A stretch of DNA of 64,000 nucleotides from Pseudonocardia sp. SCN 73-27 (GCA_001725415.1 MEGH01000006.1:25022-89021), one strand, 5' to 3'; shown: positions 43,910-54,134, counted from the stretch's first letter. Made by a program: numbers and translations. Notes: generated by a model not told the origin, from the sequence alone.

Positions 43910-45124
43910 ATGGCGAAGATCAAGGTCGAGGGCAAGGTCGTCGAGCTCGACGGCGACGAGATGACCCGGATCATCTGGCAGTTCATCAAGGACAAGCTGA
44001 TCCACCCGTACCTGGACGTCGATCTCGAGTACTACGACCTCGGCATCGAGGCCCGCGACAAGACCGACGACCAGATCACGATCGACGCGGCCAACGCCAT
44101 CAAGAAGCACGGCGTCGGCGTCAAGTGCGCGACGATCACCCCTGACGAGGCCCGCGTCGAGGAGTTCGGCCTGAAGAAGATGTGGCGGTCCCCGAACGGG
44201 ACGATCCGCAACATCCTCGGCGGCGTGATCTTCCGCGAGCCGATCATCATCTCGAACATCCCGCGCCTGGTGCCGGGCTGGACGAAGCCGATCATCGTCG
44301 GCCGTCACGCGTTCGGTGACCAGTACCGCGCCACGGACTTCCGGTTCCCGGGCGAGGGCACGCTGACCGTCACCTTCACCCCGGCCGACGGCTCCGAGCC
44401 GATCCAGCACGAGGTCTTCCAGGCCCCGGGCTCGGGCGTCGCGATGGCGATGTACAACCTCGACGAGTCGATCCGCGACTTCGCGCGGGCGTCGATGAAC
44501 TACGGCCTGACCAGGGACTACCCGGTCTACCTGTCGACCAAGAACACGATCCTGAAGGCCTACGACGGCCGCTTCAAGGACCTGTTCGCCGAGATCTACG
44601 AGTCGGAGTTCAAGGACCAGTTCGAGGCCAAGGGCCTGACCTACGAGCACCGCCTGATCGACGACATGGTGGCGGCCTCGCTGAAGTGGGAGGGCGGCTA
44701 CGTGTGGGCCGCCAAGAACTACGACGGCGACGTGCAGTCCGACACCGTGGCGCAGGGCTTCGGCTCGCTGGGCCTGATGACGTCGGTCCTCATGACCCCG
44801 GACGGCAAGACCGTCGAGGCGGAGGCCGCGCACGGCACCGTCACGCGGCACTACCGCCAGCACCAGGCCGGCAAGCCGACGTCGACCAACCCGATCGCGT
44901 CGATCTACGCCTGGACGCGGGGCCTGGCCCACCGCGGCAAGCTCGACAGCAACCCCGAGCTGATCGGCTTCGCCGAGGCGCTCGAGGACGTCGTCATCAA
45001 GACGGTCGAGAGCGGCAAGATGACCAAGGACCTGGCGCTGCTCGTCAGCAAGGACGCGCCGTTCCAGACCACCGAGGAGTTCCTCGAGACGCTGGACGCG
45101 AACCTGCAGAAGGCCCGCGCCTGA
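43910..45124 (+). CDS. icd: NADP-dependent isocitrate dehydrogenase, eukaryote-like homodimeric type
   Basis: A 404-residue enzyme. The start [20 protein letters not shown], the substrate motif [12 protein letters not shown], the [14 protein letters not shown] and [24 protein letters not shown] segments, and [17 protein letters not shown] are those of the mitochondrial/cytosolic type (Icd1 of M. tuberculosis), not the 740-residue monomeric type. It oxidises isocitrate to 2-oxoglutarate and makes NADPH. A strong hairpin follows. Confidence 0.96.
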   Translation: MAKIKVEGKVVELDGDEMTRIIWQFIKDKLIHPYLDVDLEYYDLGIEARDKTDDQITIDAANAIKKHGVGVKCATITPDEARVEEFGLKKMWRSPNGTIRNILGGVIFREPIIISNIPRLVPGWTKPIIVGRHAFGDQYRATDFRFPGEGTLTVTFTPADGSEPIQHEVFQAPGSGVAMAMYNLDESIRDFARASMNYGLTRDYPVYLSTKNTILKAYDGRFKDLFAEIYESEFKDQFEAKGLTYEHRLIDDMVAASLKWEGGYVWAAKNYDGDVQSDTVAQGFGSLGLMTSVLMTPDGKTVEAEAAHGTVTRHYRQHQAGKPTSTNPIASIYAWTRGLAHRGKLDSNPELIGFAEALEDVVIKTVESGKMTKDLALLVSKDAPFQTTEEFLETLDANLQKARA

Positions 45125-45144
45125 CGTTCCGCTCCACACCACCC

Positions 45145-45173
45145 GGCGCGCATCCCACGACGGGGTGCGCGCC
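45145..45173 (+). terminator. Terminator of icd
   Basis: GGCGCGCATCCC (45145-45156) pairs with GGGGTGCGCGCC (45162-45173) with one G-T pair and a 5-base loop. Confidence 0.8.
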
Positions 45174-45275
45174 GCGCGGCGTTCCACGAGGGCGTGGCGT
45201 TTCGGACGGTCACGGCGGCGTCGCCCTCGGCTACGGTGGACGGAGCCCGCGCACCCGAAAGGCCGCTGACCGCCC

Positions 45276-45617
45276 ATGGCTGGCAAGATCACGGTTCCGA
45301 AGCTCGACTCGTCCACCTTCAAGGGCTGGGCGTTCGTCCTCGTGGCGGGGTGTGTCCTGACGGTCCTCGCGCTCATCGACGCCGGCCAGTTCGGCAAGGG
45401 CGCGAGCGGGTCGACGGGGTGCGTGATGATCGTCGTCTCCGACACGGTCAACGTGCGGCAGAACCCCGGCGTCGAGCTCGCGCCCGTCGGGGAGCTGACC
45501 AAGGGCCAGGAGGTCGACGCGCAGCGCAACGTCGTCAACGGGTACCGGCAGCTCACCGGGGAGAACCGTTGGGCGCTCGACTCCAGCCTCTCCACGAAGG
45601 CCGGCTCGAGCTGCTGA
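45276..45617 (+). CDS. Single-pass protein with an SH3b-like extracytoplasmic domain
   Basis: A 113-residue protein: a short cytoplasmic head (KITVPKLDSSTFKG), a transmembrane helix (about 18-38, WAFVLVAGCVLTVLALIDAG), then an outer domain with MIVVSDTVNVRQNPGVELAPVGEL and KGQEV, the start of bacterial SH3 domains (VNVRxxP). Two Cys at 49 and 113 could form a disulphide. Such domains often bind wall peptides. No operon partner is evident. Confidence 0.72.
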   Translation: MAGKITVPKLDSSTFKGWAFVLVAGCVLTVLALIDAGQFGKGASGSTGCVMIVVSDTVNVRQNPGVELAPVGELTKGQEVDAQRNVVNGYRQLTGENRWALDSSLSTKAGSSC

Positions 45618-45660
45618 CCCGCTGTTCCGGGCCGCGCGACCGATCTGCCAGTCTCCTCCC

Positions 45661-46467
45661 GTGCTCACGGTCAGTTCCGTCAACGTCAACGGTGTCCGCG
45701 CTGCGGGCCCCAAGGGACTCACCGCGTGGCTGGCCGCCACCGAAGCCGACGTCGTCTGCCTGCAGGAGACGCGCGCCCGCCACGAGGACCTGCCCGACGC
45801 ACTGCTGGCCGCCCTCGACGTGCACGGCTGGCACCTGACCCTCGCTCCGAGCGACGCGGCCCAGGGCCGGGCCGGGGTCGCCGTGCTCACCAGGGCGGAG
45901 CCCGAGACCGTGCGCGTCGGCGTCGACGCGGCCGAGTGGGCCGACGCGGGCCGATACGTCGAGGTCGACCTCCCGGGCGTCACGGTCGCGTCGCTGTACC
46001 TGCCCAACGGCACCGTCGGCACCCCGCGCCAGGACGAGAAGGACCGCTTCCTCGCGACGTTGGGCCCCTATCTGGCGTTGCGCCGGGAGAAGGCGGCCGC
46101 CGAGGACCGCGAGGTGCTCGTCTGCGGCGACTGGAACATCGCCCACGCCGAGGCCGACATCCGCAACTGGCGCGGCAACGTCGAGAACTCGGGGTTCCTG
46201 CCCCACGAGCGGGCATGGCTGACGGAGCTGTACGGCGCCGGCTGGGTCGACGTGGTCCGCGGCCTGCACCCGGGTGTCGACGGCCCGTACTCGTGGTGGT
46301 CCTACCGCGGTCGCGCCTTCGACAACGACACGGGCTGGCGCATCGACCTCCATGTTGCGACGCCCGGCCTCGCGGAACGCGCGCAGAGCGCCGTCGTCGA
46401 ACGGGCCGCGACCCACGGGGAACGCTGGTCCGACCACGCGCCCGTCACCGTCCGGTACGCGTCGTGA
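45661..46467 (+). CDS. xthA: Exodeoxyribonuclease III family AP endonuclease
   Basis: A 268-residue nuclease of the exonuclease-endonuclease-phosphatase fold. The active-site residues are in order: Asn in VNVNGVRAAG, Glu in CLQETRA, Tyr in SLYLPNGTVG, Asp-Asn in CGDWNIAH, Asp in WRIDLHVA and SDHAPV. It cuts at abasic sites and trims 3' ends in base excision repair. GTG 45661 is the only suitable start. Its TGA overlaps the GTG of the kinase gene. Confidence 0.93.
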   Translation: MLTVSSVNVNGVRAAGPKGLTAWLAATEADVVCLQETRARHEDLPDALLAALDVHGWHLTLAPSDAAQGRAGVAVLTRAEPETVRVGVDAAEWADAGRYVEVDLPGVTVASLYLPNGTVGTPRQDEKDRFLATLGPYLALRREKAAAEDREVLVCGDWNIAHAEADIRNWRGNVENSGFLPHERAWLTELYGAGWVDVVRGLHPGVDGPYSWWSYRGRAFDNDTGWRIDLHVATPGLAERAQSAVVERAATHGERWSDHAPVTVRYAS

Positions 46468-47903
46468 ACCCGAGCAGGGTGATCGGCGGCCGCTACGTCG
46501 TCCTCGGCGAGTTGGGCCGCGGCGGCATGGGTGTCGTCTGGCGGGCCGAGGACCGGGTGATCGGCCGGCAGGTCGCGGTGAAGGAGCTACGGCTGCCCGC
46601 GGGCCTGTCCGACGAGGAGCACCGCCAGTTCCGCGACCGGCTGCTGCGCGAGGCGCGCACGGCGGGGCGGCTCAACCATCCGGGCATCGTCACGGTGCAC
46701 GACGTCGTCACCGACGAGGGCGTCGACCACATCGTGATGGAGCTGATCGAGGCCGACACGCTGACCGACGTCGTGTCGCGGCGCGGCCCGCTCGACGAGC
46801 GCTCGGCCACCGAGGTCGCCCGCCAGGTCCTCGCGGCGCTGCGCCGGGCGCACTCGGGCGGGGTCGTGCACCGCGACGTCAAGCCCAGCAACGTCATGCT
46901 CGGCCACGACGGCCGCGTCACCCTCACCGACTTCGGCATCGCCCAGGCCGCCGACGACCCCCGCCTCACGACGACCGGCCTGCTCGTCGGCTCGCCCGGC
47001 TACATGGCGCCCGAACGGCTCGAGGGGGCGGACGCCGCGCCACCCGCCGACCTGTGGGCGCTCGGCGCGACCCTCTACTACGCCGTCGAGGGCACCGGCC
47101 CGTTCAACCGCGAGACCACCCCGCAGACGATCTATGCGGTCATGAACGAAGACCCGCCCCCGCCGCGGGCGACCGGGCCGCTCGCCGCGGTCATCGCGGG
47201 CCTGCTCATCCGCAACCCGGCCGCGCGGCTCACCGCCGAGCAGGCCGAGGTCATGCTCACCCGCCCCGCCGACGGCTCCGGCGCGACCACGGCCCACGTC
47301 CCGGCCCGGACCAACCCGGGGGCCCCGTTCGGCGTCGCCGGTGCGCCGCAGAGGAAGCGGACGGTGCCCGTCGTCGTCGCCGCCGTCGTCGCGCTGCTGG
47401 CCGGGCTCGGCCTCGGAGCCTGGGGCGGCGCCACCCTCCTCGGCGGGGGCGGCGGCGGGAGCACCACCACGACCGCGGCCGCGGTCCGCACCTTCACCTA
47501 CGGCCCCGACGGGCAGATCCCGCAGTTCGACTTCGCCTACCCGACCTGCCTCACCGCGCAGCTCGCCGCGGGCCGGATGGTCACCTCGGACGCGTCGACC
47601 AGCTGCACCGAACCCCACGACCTCGAGATCTTCGAGTCGCTGACACCGTTCGACAGCAGCACCAAGGTGCCCTACCCGCCCTCCGACGACCTCACCCGCT
47701 TCGGCCAGGCCGCCTGCTCGCTGATCTTCGACTCGGCGCGTGTGACCGGGGACAAGACGCCCCTCACCCTGACGGTGCTCGTCCCGTCGCAACAGACGTT
47801 CGACGCCGCGACCGCCGACAGCAGCAAGGGCTCCAAGAGCGTCCTGTGCGTGCTGGGCCGCACCGACGGTGCACAGCTGACCGGAACGAGGGTCGCGACG
47901 TGA
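46464..47903 (+). CDS. Transmembrane Ser/Thr protein kinase
   Basis: A 479-residue Hanks-type kinase. The glycine loop is LGELGRGGMGVVW, Lys40 is in VAVKE, the catalytic loop HRDVKPSN has Asp138, and DFG starts at Asp156. The activation segment is LTTTGLLVGSPGYMAPE. A Pro-rich juxtamembrane part leads to a transmembrane helix at 301-325 and an outer domain of 150 residues with paired Cys (CLTAQ, SCTEPHD, ACSLIF, VLCVL). The outer part resembles septum-formation-type domains more than PASTA repeats and may sense a wall ligand (inference). It overlaps genes on both sides by four bases. Confidence 0.9.
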   Translation: MNPSRVIGGRYVVLGELGRGGMGVVWRAEDRVIGRQVAVKELRLPAGLSDEEHRQFRDRLLREARTAGRLNHPGIVTVHDVVTDEGVDHIVMELIEADTLTDVVSRRGPLDERSATEVARQVLAALRRAHSGGVVHRDVKPSNVMLGHDGRVTLTDFGIAQAADDPRLTTTGLLVGSPGYMAPERLEGADAAPPADLWALGATLYYAVEGTGPFNRETTPQTIYAVMNEDPPPPRATGPLAAVIAGLLIRNPAARLTAEQAEVMLTRPADGSGATTAHVPARTNPGAPFGVAGAPQRKRTVPVVVAAVVALLAGLGLGAWGGATLLGGGGGGSTTTTAAAVRTFTYGPDGQIPQFDFAYPTCLTAQLAAGRMVTSDASTSCTEPHDLEIFESLTPFDSSTKVPYPPSDDLTRFGQAACSLIFDSARVTGDKTPLTLTVLVPSQQTFDAATADSSKGSKSVLCVLGRTDGAQLTGTRVAT

Positions 47904-48385
47904 ACGCCGAACACCCCAACGTCGCCGCCGTGCGCGCGGCCCTGCTCGCCGGGGGTGCCGACCCGGCCCGGGTCGCGCGGCTGCAGGTGCTGCCCGGCGA
48001 GGTCCGCACCGCCGCGGCCGCCGCGGAGGCGTTGGGCGTGGAGGTCGGCCAGATCGCCAACTCGCTGGTCTTCGACGCCGGCGGCACCCCGCTGCTGGTG
48101 CTGACCTCCGGTGCGCACCGCGTCGACACCGGGAAGGTGGCCGCGGCCCTGGGCGTCGCCGCGGTCGGTCGCGCCACCCCGGAGTTCGTGCGCGCCGCGA
48201 CGGGCCAGGCGATCGGCGGGGTCGCGCCCGTCGGGCACCCGGCACCCGTCCGGACCCTGGTCGACCGCGCGCTGGCCGGTCACCACGAGGTCTGGGCCGC
48301 CGGCGGCATCCCGCACGCGGTGTTCCCGACGACCTTCGACGAGCTCGTCGCCGTCACCGGCGGCACCCCGGCCGACGTCGCCTGA
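47900..48385 (+). CDS. YbaK/ProX-type aminoacyl-tRNA deacylase
   Basis: A 161-residue protein of the YbaK/EbsC fold: EVGQIANSLVFDAGGTPLLVL, the catalytic-type Lys in VDTGKVAAALG, TGQAIGGVAPVGHPAPV (the GxxxGG.xP.G signature) and EVWAAGGIPHAVFPTTFDELV. Such proteins free mischarged Cys- or Ala-tRNA(Pro). GTG 47900 overlaps the kinase stop by four bases, so exonuclease, kinase and deacylase form one tightly coupled operon. Confidence 0.88.
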   Translation: MNAEHPNVAAVRAALLAGGADPARVARLQVLPGEVRTAAAAAEALGVEVGQIANSLVFDAGGTPLLVLTSGAHRVDTGKVAAALGVAAVGRATPEFVRAATGQAIGGVAPVGHPAPVRTLVDRALAGHHEVWAAGGIPHAVFPTTFDELVAVTGGTPADVA

Positions 48386-48459
48386 CCGCGCCAGGGGCAG
48401 GCCCCCGCCGCGACGGCCCCGTGCCGTGTGAAGGCCCCGCGCCGTGGGGAGAACGCTGC

Positions 48460-48510
48460 GCGCACCCTCACGGTCGTGAATCGGCCGCGGAACAGCAGTG
48501 AGGCTGCGCG
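48460..48510 (-). repeat. Palindromic element copy E
   Basis: Read on the minus strand it begins cgcgcagcctcactgctgtt and ends gaccgtgagggtgcgc, aligning to the other copies over 51 bases with changes in both arms. It is intergenic. Confidence 0.75.
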
Positions 48511-48680
48511 GGGGTTCGGCCGGCTCCGCTGCGGCCCGCCTCCGGGCGAACGAACGGGCAGGGCGCCGCGGCGGGCGGGTTTCAACCTCCGGGGCAGGCC
48601 GTCTGTTCCGGGAACGGCCGGGCGTGTGACGAGAGCGCCACGGGGGCGCCCGGTCGGTCGACCCTCGCGCGGGGGCGACC

Positions 48681-48686
48681 TAGGGT
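48681..48686 (+). promoter_or_regulatory. -10 element of fbiC, leaderless
   Basis: TAGGGT ends 7 bases before the ATG at 48694, with no Shine-Dalgarno in between. Confidence 0.45.
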
Positions 48687-48693
48687 GGCGTCC

Positions 48694-51273
48694 ATGGTCG
48701 ACGTCCTGCCCGATCCGCGCGCCGCGGAGCCCGAACCCTCCCCGTCCGCGGTGCGACGGGCGTTGCGGCGGGCCCGGGACGGCGCAACGCTCGACGTCAC
48801 CGAGGCCGCGGTGCTGCTGGCCGCGCGCGGGGAGCAGCTCGACGAGCTCCTCGACGCCGCCTCCCGGGTCCGTGACGCGGGCCTGGCCGACGCGGGGCGC
48901 CCCGGCGTCGTCACCTACTCGCGCAAGGTGTTCATCCCCCTGACGCGACTGTGCCGCGACCGGTGCCACTACTGCACCTTCGCGACGGTCCCGCACCGGC
49001 TCCCGGCGGCGTTCCTGGAGCGCGACGAGGTCCTGGAGATCGCCCGTCAGGGCGCGGCGGCGGGCTGCAAGGAGGCCCTGTTCACCCTCGGCGACCGGCC
49101 CGAGGAACGCTGGCCCGCGGCCCGGGAGTGGCTCGACGCCCGCGGCTACGACTCCACGTTGGACTACGTGCGCGCGTGCGCGATCGCGGTCCTGGAGGAG
49201 ACGGGCCTGCTGCCGCACCTCAACCCCGGCGTCATGTCGTGGGAGGAGCTGACGCGGCTGAAGCCGGTCGCGCCGTCGATGGGCATGATGCTGGAGACGA
49301 CGGCGACGCGGCTGTGGTCGGAGAAGGCCGGCCCGCACTACGGCAGCCCCGACAAGGAGCCCGCGGTCCGGCTGCGCGCGCTGACCGACGCCGGGCGCGT
49401 CGGCGTCCCGTTCACCACGGGCATCCTGATCGGCATCGGGGAGACCCGCACCGAGCGCGCGGAGTCGATCTTCGCGATCCGGGCGGCGTCGCGGGCGCAC
49501 GGGCACGTGCAGGAGACGATCGTCCAGAACTTCCGGGCCAAGCCCGACACCGCGATGGCGAACGACTCCGACGCCGACATCGAGGACCTGGCCGCGACGA
49601 TCGCCGTCACGCGGATCGTGCTGGGCTCGAAGATGCGCGTGCAGGCCCCGCCCAACCTGGTCGGCGACGAGTTCGCGCTGATGCTGCGCGCGGGCATCGA
49701 CGACTGGGGCGGCGTCTCGCCCGTCACCGCCGACCACGTGAACCCCGAGCGGCCCTGGCCCGCGATCGACGAGCTGGCCGCCCGCTCCGCCGAGGCCGGG
49801 TTCACGCTGCGGGAGCGGCTGACGGTGTACCCGCGCTACGTGCAGGCGGGCTCGCCGTGGATCGACACCCGGCTGCACGCCCACGTCGCCGCGCTCGCCG
49901 GTCCGGACGGGCTGGCGGACGAGGACGCGGTCGTCGAGGGCAGGCCGTGGCAGGAGCCCGACGGCGGCTTCGCGTCGACGGGCCGCATCGACCTGAACTC
50001 CTCGATCGACACGACGGGCCGTACCGACGACCGGCGCGGTGACTTCGACTCCGTCTACGGCGATTGGGAGGCGTTGCGCGACAGCGTGTCCGCCTCCGCG
50101 GTGGCGGCGCCGGAGCGGCTCGACTCGGACGTCCGCGCCGGGCTGCGGCTCGCCGCGTCGAACCCTGCCGCGCTGCTGAACCCGGCCAACGAGCCGGCCG
50201 CGATGGCCGTCCTCACCGCCGACGGTGCCGCGCTGGAGGAGCTCGCCCGCCTCGCCGACGACGTGCGCCGGGACGCGGTCGGCGACGAGGTCACCTACGT
50301 CGTCAATCGCAACATCAACTTCTCGAACGTCTGCTATGTCGGGTGCCGGTTCTGCGCGTTCGCCCAGCGTGAGCGGGATGCCGACGCGTTCCGGCTGTCG
50401 CTGGACGAGGTGGGCGCCCGCGCCGCCGACGCGGCCGCCGACGGCGCGACCGAGGTCTGCATGCAGGGCGGGATCGACCCGCAGCTGCCCGTCACCTTCT
50501 ACGCCGACCTGGTCCGCTCGGTGCACGCCGCGGTGCCGGGGATGCACGTGCACGCGTTCTCGCCGATGGAGATCGTGTCCGCGGCGGCGAAGGCGGGCGT
50601 CTCGATCAAGGAGTGGATCACCGAGCTGCGCGACGCCGGGCTGGGCTCCATCCCCGGCACGGCCGCCGAGATCCTCGACGACGAGGTCCGCTGGGTGCTC
50701 ACGAAGGGCAAGCTGCCTGCGGCACAGTGGATCGAGGTGGTGTCCACGGCGCACGAGCTGGGCGTCGCATCGAGCTCGACGATGATGTACGGGCACGTCG
50801 ACACCCCGGCGCACTGGCTCGGGCACATGCGCACCCTGGCCTCGATCCAGGACCGGACGGGCGGGTTCACCGAGTTCGTGCCGCTGCCGTTCGTGCACCA
50901 CAACGCCCCGATCTACCTGGCCGGTATCGCCCGCCCGGGTCCGACGGAGCGCGACAACCGCGCGGTGCACGCCTTCGCCCGGCTGGCCCTGCACGGACGG
51001 ATCGACCACATCCAGTGCTCGTGGGTGAAGCTCGGCGACGATCTGGCCGCGGAGATCCTGCGCGGCGGTGCCGACGACATGGGCGGCACGCTGATGGAGG
51101 AGACGATCTCCCGGATGGCGGGCTCGGAGAACGGCTCGGCCCGCTCGGTCGCGGAGCTGACATCGATCGCCGCCGCGGCCGGCCGCCCGGTCCGTCAGCG
51201 GACGACGACCTACCGGGGCCGCCCCGAGCACCTCGTCCCGACCCGCCGCGCCCTGCCGCTCACTCCCGCCTGA
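48694..51273 (+). CDS. fbiC: 7,8-didemethyl-8-hydroxy-5-deazariboflavin (FO) synthase, CofG-CofH fusion
   Basis: An 859-residue enzyme with two radical SAM halves. The CofG half has CRDRCHYC (Cys87, 91, 94). The CofH half has CYVGCRFC (Cys547, 551, 554) with the downstream [10 protein letters not shown]. Together they build the deazaflavin core of coenzyme F420 from tyrosine and 5-amino-6-ribitylaminouracil. Fused FbiC is the actinobacterial form. ATG 48694 (MVDVLPDP) fits the leaderless promoter; a GTG three codons earlier is possible. A luciferase-like oxidoreductase gene nearby may use the cofactor. Confidence 0.96.
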   Translation: MVDVLPDPRAAEPEPSPSAVRRALRRARDGATLDVTEAAVLLAARGEQLDELLDAASRVRDAGLADAGRPGVVTYSRKVFIPLTRLCRDRCHYCTFATVPHRLPAAFLERDEVLEIARQGAAAGCKEALFTLGDRPEERWPAAREWLDARGYDSTLDYVRACAIAVLEETGLLPHLNPGVMSWEELTRLKPVAPSMGMMLETTATRLWSEKAGPHYGSPDKEPAVRLRALTDAGRVGVPFTTGILIGIGETRTERAESIFAIRAASRAHGHVQETIVQNFRAKPDTAMANDSDADIEDLAATIAVTRIVLGSKMRVQAPPNLVGDEFALMLRAGIDDWGGVSPVTADHVNPERPWPAIDELAARSAEAGFTLRERLTVYPRYVQAGSPWIDTRLHAHVAALAGPDGLADEDAVVEGRPWQEPDGGFASTGRIDLNSSIDTTGRTDDRRGDFDSVYGDWEALRDSVSASAVAAPERLDSDVRAGLRLAASNPAALLNPANEPAAMAVLTADGAALEELARLADDVRRDAVGDEVTYVVNRNINFSNVCYVGCRFCAFAQRERDADAFRLSLDEVGARAADAAADGATEVCMQGGIDPQLPVTFYADLVRSVHAAVPGMHVHAFSPMEIVSAAAKAGVSIKEWITELRDAGLGSIPGTAAEILDDEVRWVLTKGKLPAAQWIEVVSTAHELGVASSSTMMYGHVDTPAHWLGHMRTLASIQDRTGGFTEFVPLPFVHHNAPIYLAGIARPGPTERDNRAVHAFARLALHGRIDHIQCSWVKLGDDLAAEILRGGADDMGGTLMEETISRMAGSENGSARSVAELTSIAAAAGRPVRQRTTTYRGRPEHLVPTRRALPLTPA

Positions 51274-51278
51274 CAACG

Positions 51279-51297
51279 CCCGCGCAGTGGTCGCGGG
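51279..51297 (+). terminator. Weak hairpin after fbiC
   Basis: CCCGCG and CGCGGG form a 6-bp stem around 7 bases just after the fbiC stop. Confidence 0.4.
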
Positions 51298-51312
51298 AGC
51301 CGCTCCGGGACG

Positions 51313-51318
51313 TAGCAT
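51313..51318 (+). promoter_or_regulatory. -10 element of the 64-residue gene, leaderless
   Basis: TAGCAT ends 6 bases before ATG 51325. Confidence 0.4.
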
Positions 51319-51324
51319 CGGGGC

Positions 51325-51519
51325 ATGGGCGTACTCGGTGAGATGTTCCCCGGGCCGAAGATCCGCGACGAGAGCAGCGAAGCCGGCGACGGCGAGAAGT
51401 GGCAGCTCGGTCCGATCGACCTCGACTCCAACACGGTCGTCCTGCACCGTGGCGGTGACGCCACCCAGAGCGACATGGAGGCCGTGGTCGTCGAGGATGC
51501 GGACGGCGACTCCGACTGA
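51325..51519 (+). CDS. Small acidic conserved-type protein of unknown function
   Basis: A 64-residue, strongly acidic protein: MGVLGEMFPGPKI start, WQLGPIDLDSNTVVLHR centre and an Asp/Glu-rich end. It has good codon bias and its own leaderless promoter. No family is recognised. It lies between fbiC and the convergent luciferase-like gene. Confidence 0.6.
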   Translation: MGVLGEMFPGPKIRDESSEAGDGEKWQLGPIDLDSNTVVLHRGGDATQSDMEAVVVEDADGDSD

Positions 51520-51528
51520 CGCCGCCGC

Positions 51529-52494
51529 TCACGACCTGACGGCGGCCAGGGTGCGGCGCCCGGCCGGGTCGGCGTCGGTCGCGACCGGGACGAGGCACAC
51601 CTCGTCGACACCTGCCGCGGTGTACTCGGCGATCCGTGACCTGACGTCGTCGGCCGTGCCGATCGCGCCCACCGCCGCGGCCAGCGATTCGGGGACGGCG
51701 GCGAGCAGCTCGCGCGGCGACGGCCCGGTTCTGGCGAACCTGACGAGATCGCCGAACCCGGCCTCGGCGAACGCCTCCCCGTAGCCCGGTACCCCGAGGT
51801 AGCCGACGACCCCGCGCGCCAGCCGTGCCATGGCCTCCGCATCGGGATCGACGGCGGCGGTCACCCATGCGGCGACGCGCGGCGGCTCCCGCCCCGCGTC
51901 AGCAGCGGCGTCGCGGACGCCGGCGACCAACCGAGCGGCAACGGCCGGCGGCAGCAGGTTCAGCACCATCCGGTCGGCGTACCTGCCCGCGACCCGGACC
52001 GCCTGCGGGCCGAACGCCGCGATCGTCACCGGTCCGCCGGGCGCGGGCGCGCGCAGCCGGTAGCCGCGGGTGCGGACGACCGTCCCGTCGACGTCGGCGC
52101 GCCCGCCGCGCCCGCCGTCGAGCAGTGTCCGCAACGCCTGCGCCGTCTCCGCCAACGCCCGCGCAGGGGTCGGCGCGGCGCGCCCGTGCCACGCCGACAC
52201 CACGACGGGGCTCGACGACCCGATCGCCACCTCGACGGTCCGCCCGGTCAGCTCGGCGACGGTCGCGGCCCCGATCGCGATCTGCACCGGCGTGCGGACC
52301 GCCACCGCGAACGGGCCCAGCACCAGCGGGATCCTGCCGGGGAGGGCGGCCGCGAGGGCGAAGGCGTCGTAGGTCGCCATCTCCCCGATCCACAGTCGCG
52401 CAAAGCCGAGCTCGTCGGCGGCGAGGGCGGTGTCGAGGGCCTCGATGGACGGCCGGTCCTGCCACAACCCGAGGGAGACCGAGAGCTCACCCAC
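51529..52494 (-). CDS. LLM-class (luciferase-like) oxidoreductase, possibly F420-dependent
   Basis: A 321-residue TIM-barrel protein of the bacterial luciferase-like family: LGLWQDRPSIEALDTALAADELGFARLWIGE at the start, LVLGPFAVAVRTPVQIA, IGSSSPVVVSAWHGR and VTIAAFGPQAVRVAGRYAD. Many actinobacterial members use F420 and fbiC is next door, but cofactor use is inference. GTG 52494 overlaps the end of the upstream CoA-ligase gene by 8 bases, so it is the third gene of that operon. Confidence 0.83.
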   Translation of the reverse strand: MGELSVSLGLWQDRPSIEALDTALAADELGFARLWIGEMATYDAFALAAALPGRIPLVLGPFAVAVRTPVQIAIGAATVAELTGRTVEVAIGSSSPVVVSAWHGRAAPTPARALAETAQALRTLLDGGRGGRADVDGTVVRTRGYRLRAPAPGGPVTIAAFGPQAVRVAGRYADRMVLNLLPPAVAARLVAGVRDAAADAGREPPRVAAWVTAAVDPDAEAMARLARGVVGYLGVPGYGEAFAEAGFGDLVRFARTGPSPRELLAAVPESLAAAVGAIGTADDVRSRIAEYTAAGVDEVCLVPVATDADPAGRRTLAAVRS

Positions 52495-54121
52495 GCAGCT
52501 GCTCCCGCAGCTCGCGCTTGAGGATCTTGCCGACGGGGTTGCGCGGCAACGCCTCCACGACCTCGAGGCGCTCGGGGAGCTTGTAGGAGGCGATCCGCTG
52601 CGCGCGCAGGGCGTCGACCAGCAGGGACAGGGTCGGCGGTGTTCCAGGGTCGGCCGGCACGACGACCGCCGCGACGCGCTCACCGAGCACGTCGTCGGGG
52701 TAGCCGACGACCGCCGCGTCGGCCACCGCCGGATGCGCGACGAGCAGCGCCTCGACCTCGGCGGGGGAGATGTTCATGCCGCCGCGGACGACGAGGTCGC
52801 GGGCCCGGTCGACGTAGCGCAGCATCGTCGGGTCCTCGGGCGCGATCTCGAAGACGTCGCCGCTGCGGTAGAAGCCCTGTTCGTCGAACGGGTCGGTCGT
52901 CGAGGACCAGTAGCCGGAGAAGATCGTCGGGCCCGCGACCCGCAGCTCGCCGGGCCGGCCCGGCTCCGTCACGTCCTCCCCGGAGTCCACGTCGACGAGC
53001 CTCGTGCGCACCCCGGCGCTCGTCGGGTTCGGCCAGCTCAGACCTGGCCTGCCGAACCACGGGAAGAACGCGGCGCGCGCGTCGGGATCGGGGACGGTGT
53101 GCTGGTCGGAGATCAGGGGGACGCCCTCGTTGGACCCGAAGAAGTTGGTGATCTCGATGCCGAAGCGGTCGCGCCACTCCCGGATCAGCCACCCCGACAG
53201 GGGTGCCGACCCGGACCCGATGACGCGCAGGCTCGACAGGTCGGCGGCGTCGAGCAGCCCGGGTGCGCGGAGCATGCCGGTGAGCAGCGCGGGCGGGGCG
53301 AGGGTGTAGGTGACGCGTTCGCGGGCGATCTGGCCGAGGAACGTCGGCAGGTCGAAGGGGTGGTGCTGCACGAGCGTCGCGCCGGTCAGCAGCCACGGGA
53401 CGAGCACGCCGCCGAAGCCGGCCATGTTGACCAGCGGGAACGGGCTGAGGATGACGTCGTCGGCGGTGAGCGCCGGCGCGGCGGCGCACCCCTCGCCGAT
53501 GATGTTCCAGCCGTTCGCGCACCGCGGCACGCCCTTGGGGGTCGCCTCGGTGCCGGAGGTCCAGCACAGCGTGACGACGTCGGAGGGGTGGCGCTTCACC
53601 GGCGCCGGCACGGAGGACGCCGCGGGTACCGGCCCGTCGAGCGCGAGCACCTCGAACCCGCCCACCGACGACGCCTCGTCCACGAGGGGACGGTCGCCGA
53701 ACCGCGACACCGTCACGAACGCGCGCAGGCCGGCGACGGGCGCGAGCGTCGACAGCTCGTGTTCGCGGTACTGCATCGGGAACGGCGAGACGATCGCGCC
53801 CAGCCGCACGCACGCCAGGTAGGCGACGACGAGCTCGACGGTGTTGGCCAGCTGCGTCCCGACGACGTCGTCGACACCGACCCCGGCTTCGTGCAGGACG
53901 CCGGCGAACCGGTCGACCTCCGCGTCCAGCTCGGCCCAGCTCAGCCGCCGCGGCGGGGTGCCGAGCAGCGCCTCGCGGTTGGCGGGGTCGACGACGGCCG
54001 TCGTGTCGCCGCGTTCGACCACCCGCGCCCGGAACAGCGCGTCCCACGTCCAGGCGGGGTCGTCACGCCACCAGCCGGCGGCGACGAACTCGTCGATCCG
54101 GTCCTGCGGATGAAGCCTCAC
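52487..54121 (-). CDS. Acyl-CoA synthetase (class I adenylate-forming enzyme)
   Basis: A 544-residue ANL enzyme. The P-loop-like A3 motif is LCWTSGTEATPKGVP. A5 is ITNFFGSNEGVP, A7 FYRSGDVFEI, A8 YVDRARDLVVRGGMNISPAEVE, and A10 the catalytic Lys in PRNPVGKILKRELRE. It adenylates a carboxylic acid and loads it on CoA. The GTG start lies 13 bases after the carotenoid oxygenase stop, and the luciferase-like gene overlaps its end. The substrate may be an acid derived from the oxygenase's aldehyde product (inference). Confidence 0.9.
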   Translation of the reverse strand: MRLHPQDRIDEFVAAGWWRDDPAWTWDALFRARVVERGDTTAVVDPANREALLGTPPRRLSWAELDAEVDRFAGVLHEAGVGVDDVVGTQLANTVELVVAYLACVRLGAIVSPFPMQYREHELSTLAPVAGLRAFVTVSRFGDRPLVDEASSVGGFEVLALDGPVPAASSVPAPVKRHPSDVVTLCWTSGTEATPKGVPRCANGWNIIGEGCAAAPALTADDVILSPFPLVNMAGFGGVLVPWLLTGATLVQHHPFDLPTFLGQIARERVTYTLAPPALLTGMLRAPGLLDAADLSSLRVIGSGSAPLSGWLIREWRDRFGIEITNFFGSNEGVPLISDQHTVPDPDARAAFFPWFGRPGLSWPNPTSAGVRTRLVDVDSGEDVTEPGRPGELRVAGPTIFSGYWSSTTDPFDEQGFYRSGDVFEIAPEDPTMLRYVDRARDLVVRGGMNISPAEVEALLVAHPAVADAAVVGYPDDVLGERVAAVVVPADPGTPPTLSLLVDALRAQRIASYKLPERLEVVEALPRNPVGKILKRELREQLRG

Positions 54122-54134
54122 GAGAACCTGCCAC

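Larger units (their letters stand above)
48386..48693. other. Intergenic region before fbiC with palindromic copy E
   Basis: No gene is seen. It contains the palindromic element at 48460-48510 and the fbiC promoter at its end; the rest is unassigned. Confidence 0.6.
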
